Positions 1 through 7,876 of a stretch of DNA of 64,000 bases are shown here, piece after piece. This DNA comes from Corynebacterium tuberculostearicum SK141 (GTDB lineage Bacteria > Actinomycetota > Actinomycetes > Mycobacteriales > Mycobacteriaceae). Under the pieces are notes generated by a model. It saw only the letters and a program-made list of their open reading frames with translations. It searched no databases and was not told the origin of the DNA. Numbering within the stretch: the stretch's first letter is position 1; every line of letters starts with the position of its first letter. Position numbers and translations under genes: made by a program. The DNA lies in contig NZ_ACVP01000005.1 in assembly GCF_000175635.1 (NCBI RefSeq), forward strand, positions 1 to 64,000. The letters are read 5' to 3'.

Positions 1-7
1 GCCCAAG

Positions 8-46
8 AAAGGGAAGAGGACGGAACACGACCGTCCTCTTCCCTTT
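8..46 (+). terminator. Intrinsic terminator of an upstream gene
   Basis: A 16-base stem (AAAGGGAAGAGGACGG, 8-23) pairs perfectly with 31-46 around a 7-base loop and runs into a T tract. It should end transcription of whatever gene lies left of the window. The left arm begins with A residues, so it may work in both directions. Confidence 0.85.
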
Positions 47-49
47 TTC

Positions 50-316
50 CACGTTTTGCGGAAGCCGGTGTTACGCGACGGAGCTCGGGGCGAGCTGCAT
101 GCTGCGGTCTTTCTTCGTCGCTGAAGTATATAGCTATTAGGCTCCCCAGGAGAACACTTCAGGCGACTGGTTGTGTTCCCGCACCCAACTGTGCTTATTG
201 CCGGGGATCTACGAACTAGAAATGGCTCGGTGGTTTTCCTTTGTTCACTCGCAGATAGCCCGCTTTGGTTCTAGGTTTGGTCACGTGACAGTTTCATGGA
301 CTACACAATGTGTCGG
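50..316. other. Non-coding stretch, no gene recognised
   Basis: No reading frame with a plausible start and ribosome site was found on either strand. The only structures noted are an AT-rich patch around 125-140 and a 10-base palindrome GTCACGTGAC at 280-289. The latter lies just beyond the 3' end of the leftward pseudouridine synthase gene. No tRNA-like cloverleaf was recognised. It could hold the 3' untranslated region of the neighbour or a small RNA, but nothing in the sequence proves either. Confidence 0.4.
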
Positions 317-1309
317 CTATGCCTGATCGATTAGGCGGTGCGTGTAGAGAGGAAGGGCGGACTCGAACTCCTGGTACTTCCCGCTGAGCGGGTCAGTGAA
401 TTCGATGTGCGTTGCTGTGAGGTGCATTGGGATGCGCATATCCTCAGCATCCTCGGGATAGATTTCTGGATAGACAGGATCACCCAGGATGGGTATTCCA
501 GCTTGCCACATGTGGAGGCGCAATTGATGGGTCTTGCCCGTGGTGGGTTTGAGCGTGTATTTGCCTAATTGTGGCAGTTCTCCGTGGATCTTTTCATAGG
601 GGGCGTTATCTATTAGTTCTACTGCAGTCAGAGTAGTAAATGCGTTGGGGATGCCATCGCCTATGCGGCCTTGGATTTCGCCGGGGGTTTTGGTGAGGTG
701 GGAGGCCCACTGTAGGGGCGTCGGAAAGCGGCGGTATTCGGCGATCGCCTGATAGGTTTTTTGTACCTTCTTTTCCGCGAAGAGGGTTTGGTAGGCGCCC
801 CGAACATCGCGATGCTTGGTGAATAACAAAATTCCCGAGGTAAGTCTGTCGAGGCGGTGCGCCGGTGCGAGCTCGTCGTTTCCTGTCATTCGTCGGAGCT
901 GGACTGTAGCTGTCTGTACGATGTGGCGTGCGCGTGGCATGGTTGCCATAAACGGCGGCTTATCGGCGACGAGGATATGTTCATCCTCGAAGAGAATGGG
1001 GACGTCGTAAGGCACCGGTGTTTCGGGTGCCGGAATGCGGTAGAAAAAGACGTCCTCGTCGTTGCCTAATATTGAGTCCGGCCGAAGCTTGGTCTGATTG
1101 CGTAGGACAACCTCGCCAGAGTCGAAGCGCGCCTGGAGCGCCGAGGCGTCGTCGTCGGGGTGTCGATGGCGTTGTGCCGAAATTACTGCACTAAGAAAAT
1201 CCCAGGCCGTTATGCCTGCCTCGGGAGTGCGCACGCGGGTTGGATTCAGACCGTCTTTGATCGGCAAAGGCGTGAAACCTTTTCGGCGATGTATTAATGT
1301 TTTGTCCAT
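317..1309 (-). CDS. RluA-family RNA pseudouridine synthase
   Basis: A 330-residue protein of the RluA family, which converts uridine to pseudouridine in rRNA or tRNA. The family signature HRLDRLTSG is present, with the catalytic aspartate at about residue 153, preceded by the usual DKPP segment near residue 115. The first 90 residues are an S4-like/N-terminal region. The start at 1309 is chosen because a GAGAGAG ribosome site lies about 9 bases upstream; the frame stays open further upstream (another Met at 1327), but without a better site. The target uridine cannot be told from sequence. The start codon shares the tetramer CATG with a small rightward ORF at 1308. Confidence 0.9.
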   Translation of the reverse strand: MDKTLIHRRKGFTPLPIKDGLNPTRVRTPEAGITAWDFLSAVISAQRHRHPDDDASALQARFDSGEVVLRNQTKLRPDSILGNDEDVFFYRIPAPETPVPYDVPILFEDEHILVADKPPFMATMPRARHIVQTATVQLRRMTGNDELAPAHRLDRLTSGILLFTKHRDVRGAYQTLFAEKKVQKTYQAIAEYRRFPTPLQWASHLTKTPGEIQGRIGDGIPNAFTTLTAVELIDNAPYEKIHGELPQLGKYTLKPTTGKTHQLRLHMWQAGIPILGDPVYPEIYPEDAEDMRIPMHLTATHIEFTDPLSGKYQEFESALPLYTHRLIDQA

Positions 1310-1451
1310 GGATTTTAACTCTCTCATTGAACCGGTTGTTGCCTTTTTCTCTGAAGGTATTGGTGCCGTAATTCGCACCGTCCTGGAGTTTGTGTACACC
1401 GTTATGTTCCCGTCGAATTCCGAGGCTGCAACCGTCAACCCTCAAGCCTAA
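1308..1451 (+). CDS. Small amphipathic peptide, possible mycomembrane protein
   Basis: A 47-codon ORF starting MDFNSLIEP and ending NPQA. It has no signal peptide, and its first 33 residues alternate hydrophobic and polar positions as in an amphipathic helix. This size and character resemble the signal-less PorA/PorH-type and O-mycoloylated small proteins of Corynebacterium, but no direct sequence match is claimed. There is no Shine-Dalgarno site. A TAATGT hexamer at 1295-1300 lies exactly 7 bases before the ATG, which fits a leaderless mRNA. The start codon overlaps the divergent start of the pseudouridine synthase, and the uspA gene follows after 41 bases. It could still be a chance frame. 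Confidence 0.4.
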   Translation: MDFNSLIEPVVAFFSEGIGAVIRTVLEFVYTVMFPSNSEAATVNPQA

Positions 1452-1492
1452 TCCGTACTACAATTAAGGTATAACCACCGAAAGGACACATC

Positions 1493-2392
1493 ATGGCTAA
1501 GGAAGACATTGTAGTCGTTGCCGTTGACGGTTCGGATGCATCGAAGAATGCAGTTCGTTGGGCCGCAAATACGGCTATGAAGCGCGAGATTCCACTGCGA
1601 ATCGCATCTAGCTACACCATGCCACAGTTCCTGTACGCAGAGGGCATGGTTCCGCCAAAGGAGCTTTTTGACGACTTGCAGGCCGAGACCCTCGAGAAGA
1701 TCGAGGAAGCTCGCGCCATCGCTCATGAGGTAGCCCCAGAGCTGAAGATTGGTCACACTGTGGCCGAGGGCTCCCCGATCGACATGCTGCTAGAAATGTC
1801 GCACGATGTCACCATGATCGTCATGGGCTCCCGCGGCATGGGTGGCCTGTCCGGCATGGTGATGGGTTCCGTCTCCGCTTCGGTAGTGTCCCACGCCTCT
1901 TGCCCGGTGGTCGTTGTTCGCGAAGATAATCATGTTACGGACTCCACCAAGTACGGCCCTGTCGTCGTTGGCGTGGATGGTTCCGAGGTTTCGCAGAAGG
2001 CCACGGCTTACGCCTTCCGTGAGGCACAGGCCCGCGGTGCTGCTTTGATTGCCGTGCATACTTGGATGGATATGCAGGTGCAGGCTTCCTTGGCGGGTCT
2101 GTCGGCCGCCCAGTCCGAGTGGGCTGATATTGAAAAGGAACAGAGCGAGCTTCTGACTGAGAATCTGAAAGAGCCACGCGAGGAGTATCCGGAGGTTGAG
2201 GTAAAGAAGCTCATCACCCGTGATCGTCCAGTGAGCGCTTTGACCGAGGCTGCAGAAGGCGCGCAGCTTTTGGTTGTTGGTTCGCACGGCCGAGGCGGCT
2301 TTAAAGGTATGCTCTTGGGCTCGACTTCTCGCGCACTGTTGCAGTCCGCACCGTGCCCGATGATGGTTGTCCGTCCGGATGAGGAAAGCTAA
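1493..2392 (+). CDS. uspA3: Tandem-domain universal stress protein
   Basis: A 299-residue cytoplasmic protein made of two UspA domains (about 4-145 and 155-295). Each ends in the nucleotide-binding pattern G-x2-G-x9-G-S: GSRGMGG near residue 112 and GSHGRGG near residue 260, so both domains probably bind ATP. The ribosome site AAAGGA sits 7-8 bases before the ATG. Candidate -10 hexamers TACAAT (1459-1464) and TATAAC (1470-1475) lie in the short leader. Position near hrrSA matches C. glutamicum uspA3, from which the symbol is taken. The role is probably survival under starvation or stress; no specific ligand can be inferred. Confidence 0.9.
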   Translation: MAKEDIVVVAVDGSDASKNAVRWAANTAMKREIPLRIASSYTMPQFLYAEGMVPPKELFDDLQAETLEKIEEARAIAHEVAPELKIGHTVAEGSPIDMLLEMSHDVTMIVMGSRGMGGLSGMVMGSVSASVVSHASCPVVVVREDNHVTDSTKYGPVVVGVDGSEVSQKATAYAFREAQARGAALIAVHTWMDMQVQASLAGLSAAQSEWADIEKEQSELLTENLKEPREEYPEVEVKKLITRDRPVSALTEAAEGAQLLVVGSHGRGGFKGMLLGSTSRALLQSAPCPMMVVRPDEES

Positions 2393-2406
2393 AAGCTGCC
2401 GTTTAT

Positions 2407-2438
2407 AGAGCGCTTCGCCCACAAGGGCGGAGCGCTCT
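2407..2438 (+). terminator. Intrinsic terminator after uspA3
   Basis: The arms AGAGCGCTTCGCCC (2407-2420) and GGGCGGAGCGCTCT (2425-2438) pair with one mismatch around ACAA. A T-rich tail follows. Confidence 0.85.
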
Positions 2439-2512
2439 TGTTGTGTGGGGCCGCCTTAGGTACTGTGCGCTCGTGTACGCTAAGGTATTACCCGCTAATT
2501 TAGGAGGATTGC

Positions 2513-2761
2513 ATGAATTTGGGTTTGGGGCTTATTAGCTCGATTGTTATTGGTATCATTGCCGGCTGGCTGGCAGAAAAGATTATGAAGCGCGACCACG
2601 GCCTGCTGACCAACCTTATTGTTGGTGTGCTGGGTGGCATTATCGGTGGCATGATTATCCACTTCCTGAACATTGAGGAAGGTGGATGGATTTTCTCCTT
2701 GATTGCCGCTACGGGTGGTGCTTGTATCCTGTTGTGGATCGTGGGGCTCATCAAGAAGTAG
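2513..2761 (+). CDS. GlsB/YeaQ/YmgE family small membrane protein
   Basis: An 82-residue inner-membrane protein with three hydrophobic helices (about 3-20, 32-50 and 60-80) rich in Gly and Ile. The glycine pattern GVLGGIIGGM in the middle helix is typical of the transglycosylase-associated/YeaQ family. Members are stress-induced and their biochemical role is unknown. The ribosome site AGGAGG lies 5 bases before the ATG. It stands alone between the uspA3 terminator and the tetR promoter region. Confidence 0.85.
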   Translation: MNLGLGLISSIVIGIIAGWLAEKIMKRDHGLLTNLIVGVLGGIIGGMIIHFLNIEEGGWIFSLIAATGGACILLWIVGLIKK

Positions 2762-2779
2762 CCCGAATTTAATTCGCGT

Positions 2780-2793
2780 ACAAACCGGTTTGT
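2780..2793. promoter_or_regulatory. Palindromic operator upstream of tetR
   Basis: A perfect 14-base palindrome ACAAACCGGTTTGT. A degraded copy of one half (GAACCGGCTTTG) lies at 2809-2820, on the other side of the AT-rich element TATAAAGTATAGAT that may serve as the -10 region. TetR repressors commonly bind such sites and repress themselves, so this is the likely autoregulatory operator. Confidence 0.55.
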
Positions 2794-2839
2794 CTATAAA
2801 GTATAGATGAACCGGCTTTGTCGTTTTAGAGAGGAACCC

Positions 2840-3448
2840 ATGGCAGAGAAGAAGTCGCGCCGTAATCGGCCCAGCCCGCGCAGCCGGCTGCTGGAATCGG
2901 CGACCAAGCTTTTTACCACCGAAGGCATTCGTGTCATCGGAATCGACCGCATCCTGCGCGAGGCGGATGTGGCTAAAGCTTCTTTGTACTCTTTATTTGG
3001 TTCCAAAGACGCGCTCGTTATCGCTTATGTAGAAGCTTTGGATGAGAAGTTCCGCCAAGATTGGGAGCAGCGTACCGCGGAGATGACGGATCCGGATCAA
3101 AAGATCCTGGCGTTTTTTGATAAGGCGATCGAGGAAGAACCCACGCAGGAATTCCGTGGCTCCCACTTCTTGAATGCCGCCGGAGAGTATCCGCGCCCCG
3201 AAACCGAGGCGGAACACGGTATCGTGGCTGCCTGCGTTGAACACCGCAATTGGGTGCATTCCACTCTGACGGCCTTGCTAACCGAGCGCAATGGTTACCC
3301 ATCGTCCTCGCAGGCGAGCCAGCTGTTGATTTTCTTGGATGGCGGCCGTGCGGGTGCTCGGCTCACCAAGGAGATTGGGCCGCTGCAGACGGCCCGCGAC
3401 CTGGCTACTCAGATGCTTTCTGCTCCCCCTGCTGATTATTCGATTTAA
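2840..3448 (+). CDS. TetR-family transcriptional regulator
   Basis: A 202-residue repressor. Residues about 10-55 form the TetR helix-turn-helix (SRLLESATKLF, then GIRVIGIDRIL and ADVAKASLYSLFGSKDAL). The remaining helical part is the ligand and dimer domain, with the C-terminal region expected in the YcdC/AcrR-like group. The start at 2840 follows AGAGGAA with a 3-4 base gap; an in-frame ATG at 2807 lies inside the presumed promoter. Its 3' end overlaps the convergent yidC-like gene by 44 bases. The ligand and regulon are unknown. Confidence 0.88.
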   Translation: MAEKKSRRNRPSPRSRLLESATKLFTTEGIRVIGIDRILREADVAKASLYSLFGSKDALVIAYVEALDEKFRQDWEQRTAEMTDPDQKILAFFDKAIEEEPTQEFRGSHFLNAAGEYPRPETEAEHGIVAACVEHRNWVHSTLTALLTERNGYPSSSQASQLLIFLDGGRAGARLTKEIGPLQTARDLATQMLSAPPADYSI

Positions 3449-4349
3449 GGTACTTTCGGGCCTCCATACGTAGCTGGCTGACCCGCTTCTTCTCCTCCTT
3501 GGAGAGGGCGGGTTCTTTTTCGCGCTTGCGCCAGCGGCGAATGCTTTCGCGGCGCATAGCGTGGACATCCTCAGTAAGCGGGTAGTCGCGGTGCAAAATG
3601 ATCTCAAAGATAGCGGTTTGGATCAGCATGAAGAGATAGGCGCAGCCCCAGTAAAGGATGATGGCCACTGGGATAGGTCCGGTTTGGGCTAGGTGCCACA
3701 GGAAGAATGGGATCACCAGGAGCAAAAAGCCCATGAGAATGAAGACGCGGCGGTTGACCTTCTGATCAAATTGAGTGGTGCGGAAACTGCGCACGAGGGA
3801 AATGACGGAATTAGCCATGGTAAAGGCGATGGCGGCAATGAGGATGGGATTGATGAGGTCGCCGTGCTCGCGGGCGAAATCCGTCAGCGGAGCGCCGTAA
3901 AAGGTGGTTTCGCGGAAGGCCGAGACGTCGGAGGCATTCAACATGCCCACGGTGGTGGAGCCGCGCTCAATATTGGACATGCGCAGGAGCACTTGATAGA
4001 GGCCGATGAAGGCCGGAATCATGATGAGCGGGGGAACACAACCAGCTGCGGGGTTGTAGTTATAGCTCTTCATGAGGTTCTTTTCCTCTTGCATGAGCTC
4101 CGCCATCTCCTCGGTGGTGGTGGCGCTATTCATCTGCTTTTTGATGCGGTTATTCTCCGGGCGGATGAGTGCGCCGATGCGGGCGGAGCGTACGGATATC
4201 CAGTTCAAGGGAACAACGACGCCGCGCACGGTGATAACCAGCAGGATGATGGAGATCAGCCAGGCCGTAGATTCACCGACGAAGCTGCTGATGAGCCAGT
4301 GCCAGAATTTCATGATTCCGGAAACTGGGTACATGAAGACTTCGTACAT
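3405..4349 (-). CDS. YidC/Oxa1-family membrane protein insertase (second copy)
   Basis: A 314-residue polytopic protein of the YidC/Oxa1/Alb3 family, which inserts and folds membrane proteins. Hydrophobic helices lie near residues 10-50, 95-125, 155-180 and 190-240. The middle hydrophilic loop ENNRIKKQMN and the stretch AAGCVPPLIMIPAFIGLY are characteristic of the family. The C-terminus is strongly basic (about 250-314), as in ribosome-binding YidC tails. The start at 4349 has AAAGG 6 bases upstream, better than an in-frame TTG at 4355. The housekeeping yidC normally lies by rnpA near the origin, so this is likely a paralogue, perhaps serving the adjacent divergent sortase. Confidence 0.85.
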   Translation of the reverse strand: MYEVFMYPVSGIMKFWHWLISSFVGESTAWLISIILLVITVRGVVVPLNWISVRSARIGALIRPENNRIKKQMNSATTTEEMAELMQEEKNLMKSYNYNPAAGCVPPLIMIPAFIGLYQVLLRMSNIERGSTTVGMLNASDVSAFRETTFYGAPLTDFAREHGDLINPILIAAIAFTMANSVISLVRSFRTTQFDQKVNRRVFILMGFLLLVIPFFLWHLAQTGPIPVAIILYWGCAYLFMLIQTAIFEIILHRDYPLTEDVHAMRRESIRRWRKREKEPALSKEEKKRVSQLRMEARKYLKSNNQQGEQKASE

Positions 4350-4382
4350 GCTCAACCTTTCATGGGCAGTATGGTTTAAGGC

Positions 4383-5045
4383 ATGACTAAAGTTCTAGGG
4401 GAACTCATGCTAACCATTGGCGTGGTTCTTTTACTCTTTGCATTCTATGAAGCCTATTGGACAAATGTAGAATCCGGTCAGCTGCAGGAGGAGGCGAGCG
4501 CTCACCTCGACGAGCAATGGCGCAATCCGCGGCAGAAGTTGGAGCCGGAGTTGGGTGAGGCGTTCGCGCAGCTTTATATTCCCACGTTCGGTTCTGACTA
4601 CCGCTTCGCCATCATTGAGGGCACCAATGAAGATGACCTGCTGCGCGGCCCGGGGCGTTACCTGGATTCCCAGATGCCGGGAGAGATGGGCAATTTTGCG
4701 GTTGCGGGCCACCGCGTGGGCAAGGGAGCTCCCTTTAATGACTTGGGCAAGCTAGAGACCTGCGATGACATCGTGGTGGAGACGCAGAAGGAGCGAATTA
4801 CCTATCGCGTATTGCCCATCGATGGCGAGCAGGCGGACTGTTTCAATGGAATTCCGCCGGAGTATTCGCACGTAGCTGGCCGGCATATTACGACGCCTGG
4901 CGACGTCTCGGTGACCAACCCCGTGCCAGAGTCGGACGCCGAACCGAGCCGCGAGATCTTGACCTTGACCACGTGTCACCCGCAGTTTTCCAACGCGGAG
5001 CGCATGATTGTGCACGCTATGGAAGTAGAAAAAGAGGAGAAATAA
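4383..5045 (+). CDS. Class E-type sortase
   Basis: A 220-residue membrane-anchored transpeptidase: an N-terminal hydrophobic anchor (about 5-28), then the sortase barrel. Catalytic residues are visible as the His in AGHR (about 109), the Cys in TLTTCHP (about 200) and the Arg in AERM (about 209). Class E enzymes act as housekeeping sortases in Actinobacteria and usually cut LAxTG signals; no substrate with such a signal was seen in this window. The ATG at 4383 keeps the family N-terminus and has TATGGT (4370-4375) 7 bases before it, suggesting leaderless translation. ATG 4407, with AGGGGA upstream, is an alternative. A small membrane protein gene overlaps its stop. Confidence 0.88.
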   Translation: MTKVLGELMLTIGVVLLLFAFYEAYWTNVESGQLQEEASAHLDEQWRNPRQKLEPELGEAFAQLYIPTFGSDYRFAIIEGTNEDDLLRGPGRYLDSQMPGEMGNFAVAGHRVGKGAPFNDLGKLETCDDIVVETQKERITYRVLPIDGEQADCFNGIPPEYSHVAGRHITTPGDVSVTNPVPESDAEPSREILTLTTCHPQFSNAERMIVHAMEVEKEEK

Positions 5046-5197
5046 TGTATCGCGCTTTGTGGAATCTCTTGCCGGGACCGACGCCGGTGAAGGCCATCTT
5101 GGCCATTGCTATTGCGGTGGGAGTCTTCTTCCTACTTATGGAGGTTGTATTCCCGTGGCTGTCGCCGATGATGCCGTACAACGACGTCGCGGTTTAA
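5045..5197 (+). CDS. Small membrane protein coupled to the sortase gene
   Basis: A 50-residue protein starting MYRALWNLLPG with a single strong transmembrane helix (about 18-40). The ATG overlaps the sortase stop codon (TAATG), and GAGGAG lies just upstream, so translation is coupled. Similar short proteins accompany actinobacterial class E sortases, as far as recalled. A role as a sortase partner is inference from position only. The stop overlaps the convergent lipoprotein stop by 4 bases (TTAA). Confidence 0.8.
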   Translation: MYRALWNLLPGPTPVKAILAIAIAVGVFFLLMEVVFPWLSPMMPYNDVAV

Positions 5198-5730
5198 AGG
5201 CCCAAGTTGGCGATCGCTTCGTGGGCGATCTGCTCTGATTTAACGGTTTGTTGCTGGTTGCTCCACACCAGCACCGCGTGCGTGTCCTTCTGGACGGCGT
5301 ACACGGCGTGCTCATTGACTACGCCCCGGCCACCTTCCCAGCCGTCGAAGGAGGCCGGTTCGGTGGCGTCGATAGGTGCGGCCCAATCCACTGCGGCGCG
5401 GGCGTCGTCGACCGTGGGCATATCGCGCACGATGACGGTGGCTTGTGGGTCGTCCTGGTAGGACCAAAAGACGCAGGCCGGGGTGGGAAAGCGCGTGTCG
5501 ATGCCCTGCTTGGTCAGGCGCTGGCCGTTGGTTTCTTCGAGCCAGCCAGGTCCGATGTAGGGGCAATCGCTCCAGTCATTGACTTCCGCGGATTGGGCCA
5601 CGTTAACCTCCGGTGCCTCCGAAGCCTCCGGAGTGACCGTAGTGGTTGGTGCAGGAGTGGGTGCGGATGAATCGCAGCCGGCGATCCCAAAAGTGGCTAA
5701 GGCGAGTAGGGGAAGTAGGCTTTTGCGCAT
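5194..5730 (-). CDS. DUF2020-type lipoprotein
   Basis: A 178-residue exported lipoprotein. The signal peptide (1-17) ends in the lipobox GIAGC with the lipidated Cys at about residue 19. A Thr/Pro/Ala-rich linker follows, then a compact domain with paired cysteines (DCPYIG and PACVFW). This fits the DUF2020 family found mainly in Corynebacterium, whose function is unknown. The start at 5730 has the -10-like TATTGT exactly 7 bases upstream (complement of 5738-5743), so the mRNA may be leaderless. The start codon shares CATG with the divergent hrrS start. Confidence 0.82.
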   Translation of the reverse strand: MRKSLLPLLALATFGIAGCDSSAPTPAPTTTVTPEASEAPEVNVAQSAEVNDWSDCPYIGPGWLEETNGQRLTKQGIDTRFPTPACVFWSYQDDPQATVIVRDMPTVDDARAAVDWAAPIDATEPASFDGWEGGRGVVNEHAVYAVQKDTHAVLVWSNQQQTVKSEQIAHEAIANLGL

Positions 5731-6892
5731 GAGCCCCACAATAGACCGGGATGCCGATGCGTTGCGCACCGGCATCCATATCCTGACCGCTGGCCTGCTG
5801 GTGGTAGGCATTTTTACCTCCGCACGAATGCCGCTTTCGCAAGCGATCATCAACCTGCTGCTCTTGGTGGGCTTTGCGGCCGTGTACTTCGCAGGCTCGG
5901 TATACGGGGAATATTGGGCAAGACCGGTGCGCTACCTGTGGCTGTGCATCCTCTCGGTGCTGTGGGTGGCGGACCTGTTCGTGGCCCCAGCGGCAATCTA
6001 TTTGGTTTTCGCCATGTTCTTTTTGTACCTCACGGTGCTGGACATGGCGGCGGGCATCGCGTGCGTCATCGTTGCCTCGATCATTACCGTGGTGGTGCAG
6101 ATTCCGCAGGGCCTGACCTTCGGTGGTGTCATGGGGCCGGCGGTCTCGGCGCTGGTGACGATAGCGATCACCTACGCCTTCCGGACGCTGTCGCGGATGA
6201 ATAAAGAGTTGATTGAAACCCGTTCACAGCTGGCTGCCACGGAGCGCGATGCCGGCATGGTGGCCGAACGTCAGCGCATTGCGCACGAGATTCATGACAC
6301 CCTTGCCCAGGGACTGTCTTCCATTCAAATGCTCCTGCATTCGGCGGACCGTGATCTGGATAAGCAGGACGCGGGCAAAGCGCGAGAGCGCATCGAGCTG
6401 GCCCGCAGGACGGCCGCGGATAATTTGCACGAAGCGCGGGCAATGATTGCCGCTTTGCAGCCGCCGACGCTCAATGAGGCATCCCTTGAGGCCGCGTTGA
6501 CCCGTATGGCGGAAAATTTCGGCGCTACCGGAGATATCCACGTTGAGGTGGAATCCGAAGGAGAGGTGCAGCAGCTGCCCATGAAGGTAGAGGCGGCGCT
6601 GCTGCGGATTGCGCAGGGCGCTGTGGGGAACGTCGTCAAGCATGCAGAGGCAAGCCGCGCCCGGATCACGGTGACCTATGAGGGCGATGAGGTGCGCCTG
6701 GACGTGGTGGATAACGGCAAGGGCTTTGATCCAGCCGCGGTGGAAAGTACCCCGGCAGGGCTGGGGCATATTGGGCTGGCCGCAATTAGGCGCCGGGCAC
6801 AGGAGCTAGGTGGGGAGGTCATTATTGAATCCGCGCCGGGGGAGGGCACTGCCGTGTCAGTTAGTATGCCCTTAGGCAACCGGGTAGATTAA
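5729..6892 (+). CDS. hrrS: HrrS haem-responsive sensor histidine kinase
   Basis: A 387-residue kinase. The N-terminal 150 residues form about six membrane helices without a large outside loop, as in HrrS, which senses haem within the membrane. Then comes the HisKA_3 dimerisation helix (HEIHDTLAQG, phospho-acceptor His about 189) and a HATPase domain with the N box around residues 300-312 and the G boxes DNGKGFD and GLGHIGL. The response-regulator gene follows after 37 bases. In C. glutamicum and C. diphtheriae HrrSA activates haem oxygenase and respiratory genes and represses haem synthesis. Assignment over the ChrS paralogue rests on the neighbours (uspA3, sodA, msrA). TAGGCT (5716-5721) lies 7 bases before the ATG. 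Confidence 0.88.
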   Translation: MSPTIDRDADALRTGIHILTAGLLVVGIFTSARMPLSQAIINLLLLVGFAAVYFAGSVYGEYWARPVRYLWLCILSVLWVADLFVAPAAIYLVFAMFFLYLTVLDMAAGIACVIVASIITVVVQIPQGLTFGGVMGPAVSALVTIAITYAFRTLSRMNKELIETRSQLAATERDAGMVAERQRIAHEIHDTLAQGLSSIQMLLHSADRDLDKQDAGKARERIELARRTAADNLHEARAMIAALQPPTLNEASLEAALTRMAENFGATGDIHVEVESEGEVQQLPMKVEAALLRIAQGAVGNVVKHAEASRARITVTYEGDEVRLDVVDNGKGFDPAAVESTPAGLGHIGLAAIRRRAQELGGEVIIESAPGEGTAVSVSMPLGNRVD

Positions 6893-6929
6893 ACTTTTGG
6901 TTGACAATGACATCGATAGGAGGAATGTC

Positions 6930-7568
6930 GTGATTCGGGTCCTATTGGCAGATGACCACGAAATCGTCCGCCTGGGTCTGCGCTCCGTGCTTGAGGGCGC
7001 AGAGGATATCGACGTCGTAGGGGAGGTTGCTACGGCCGAAGCTGCGGTGTCGGCAGCGCAGGCGGGCGGCATCGATGTCATTTTGATGGACCTGCGCTTC
7101 GGCGCGGGCGTAGAAGGAACCCGCGTTATGGGCGGCGCGGAGGCAACCGCGCAGATTCGCTCCGCGATGGCCACCCCGCCCAAGGTCCTCGTGGTTACCA
7201 ACTATGACACTGATGCGGATATCCTCGGCGCTATCGAAGCCGGTGCCGTGGGCTATTTGCTCAAGGACGCACCACCGCACGAGCTGCTGGCCGCAGTGCG
7301 CTCGACTGCGGAGGGTGATTCGGCGCTATCTCCCATCGTGGCCGATAGGTTGATGACTCGCGTGCGTACGCCACGCACCTCGCTCACGCCGCGTGAGCTG
7401 GAGGTCTTGCAGCTAGTTGCGGCGGGTGCGTCGAACCGCCAGATTGGCCAGGACCTTATGTTGTCTGAGGCCACGGTAAAGTCCCACCTCGTGCACATCT
7501 ATGACAAGTTGGGCGTGCGCTCGCGCACCTCCGCTGTGGCGGCAGCGCGCGAGCAAGGCGTGCTTTAA
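6930..7568 (+). CDS. hrrA: HrrA LuxR-type response regulator
   Basis: A 212-residue NarL/FixJ-type regulator. The receiver domain (about 3-120) carries the acidic pair in LADDHE, the phosphorylated Asp54 in ILMDLR, and the Lys in LLKDAP. The C-terminal LuxR helix-turn-helix lies at about 145-205 (LTPREL, SNRQIG, ATVKSH). The GTG at 6930 is the start because GGAGG lies 6 bases upstream, and the length equals what is recalled for C. glutamicum HrrA. It should be phosphorylated by HrrS. The stop overlaps the convergent lsr2-type gene by 4 bases. Confidence 0.9.
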   Translation: MIRVLLADDHEIVRLGLRSVLEGAEDIDVVGEVATAEAAVSAAQAGGIDVILMDLRFGAGVEGTRVMGGAEATAQIRSAMATPPKVLVVTNYDTDADILGAIEAGAVGYLLKDAPPHELLAAVRSTAEGDSALSPIVADRLMTRVRTPRTSLTPRELEVLQLVAAGASNRQIGQDLMLSEATVKSHLVHIYDKLGVRSRTSAVAAAREQGVL

Positions 7569-7876
7569 TTAGCGGCGTTATAGGCCTCGATGACGTCCTG
7601 CCGGATCTTTCCGCGGTGCGCCACTGGCAGGCCTTGGGTGCGGGCCCATTCGCGGATTTGGCTGGGGCTTGCCCGCTGCGCATCAGGTGCGGGGGCTATG
7701 CGGGCGGCGTCCACGTAGGGGGCGAGCAGATTATGGAAATGCCGCGCGTTATCCGTGGAGAGATCGATAAGGTAATTTTGACCGTTTACGCTGAAGCGAA
7801 CGACTTCTAGCTGGTCTTCAGGGATTAGGGTGTGGTCCAAGTCGTCGTAAAATTGGGTCACTTCACGGCGGGAAAT
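7565..7876 (-). CDS. Lsr2/CgpS-type nucleoid-associated silencer, probable ATT start
   Basis: About 103 residues of the Lsr2 family: an N-terminal dimerisation part (REVTQFYDDLD, then RFSVNGQNYLIDLS) and a C-terminal DNA-binding part with the AT-hook-like core SPSQIREWARTQG followed by HRGKIR. Such proteins bind AT-rich and foreign DNA and silence it; CgpS keeps prophages quiet in C. glutamicum. Family proteins begin M-[AS]-[KR]-[KR] and align here with an ATT codon at 7876, which has GGAGG only 4 bases upstream. No ATG exists nearby. GTG codons at 7909 and 7918 would add 11-14 atypical residues and lack a ribosome site. Confidence 0.85.
   Translation of the reverse strand: MSRREVTQFYDDLDHTLIPEDQLEVVRFSVNGQNYLIDLSTDNARHFHNLLAPYVDAARIAPAPDAQRASPSQIREWARTQGLPVAHRGKIRQDVIEAYNAAN

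Noticed and set aside
72..140. Short minus-strand frame ending MQLAPSSVA
   Set aside because: Only about 20 codons, with tandem stops directly upstream and no convincing start or ribosome site.
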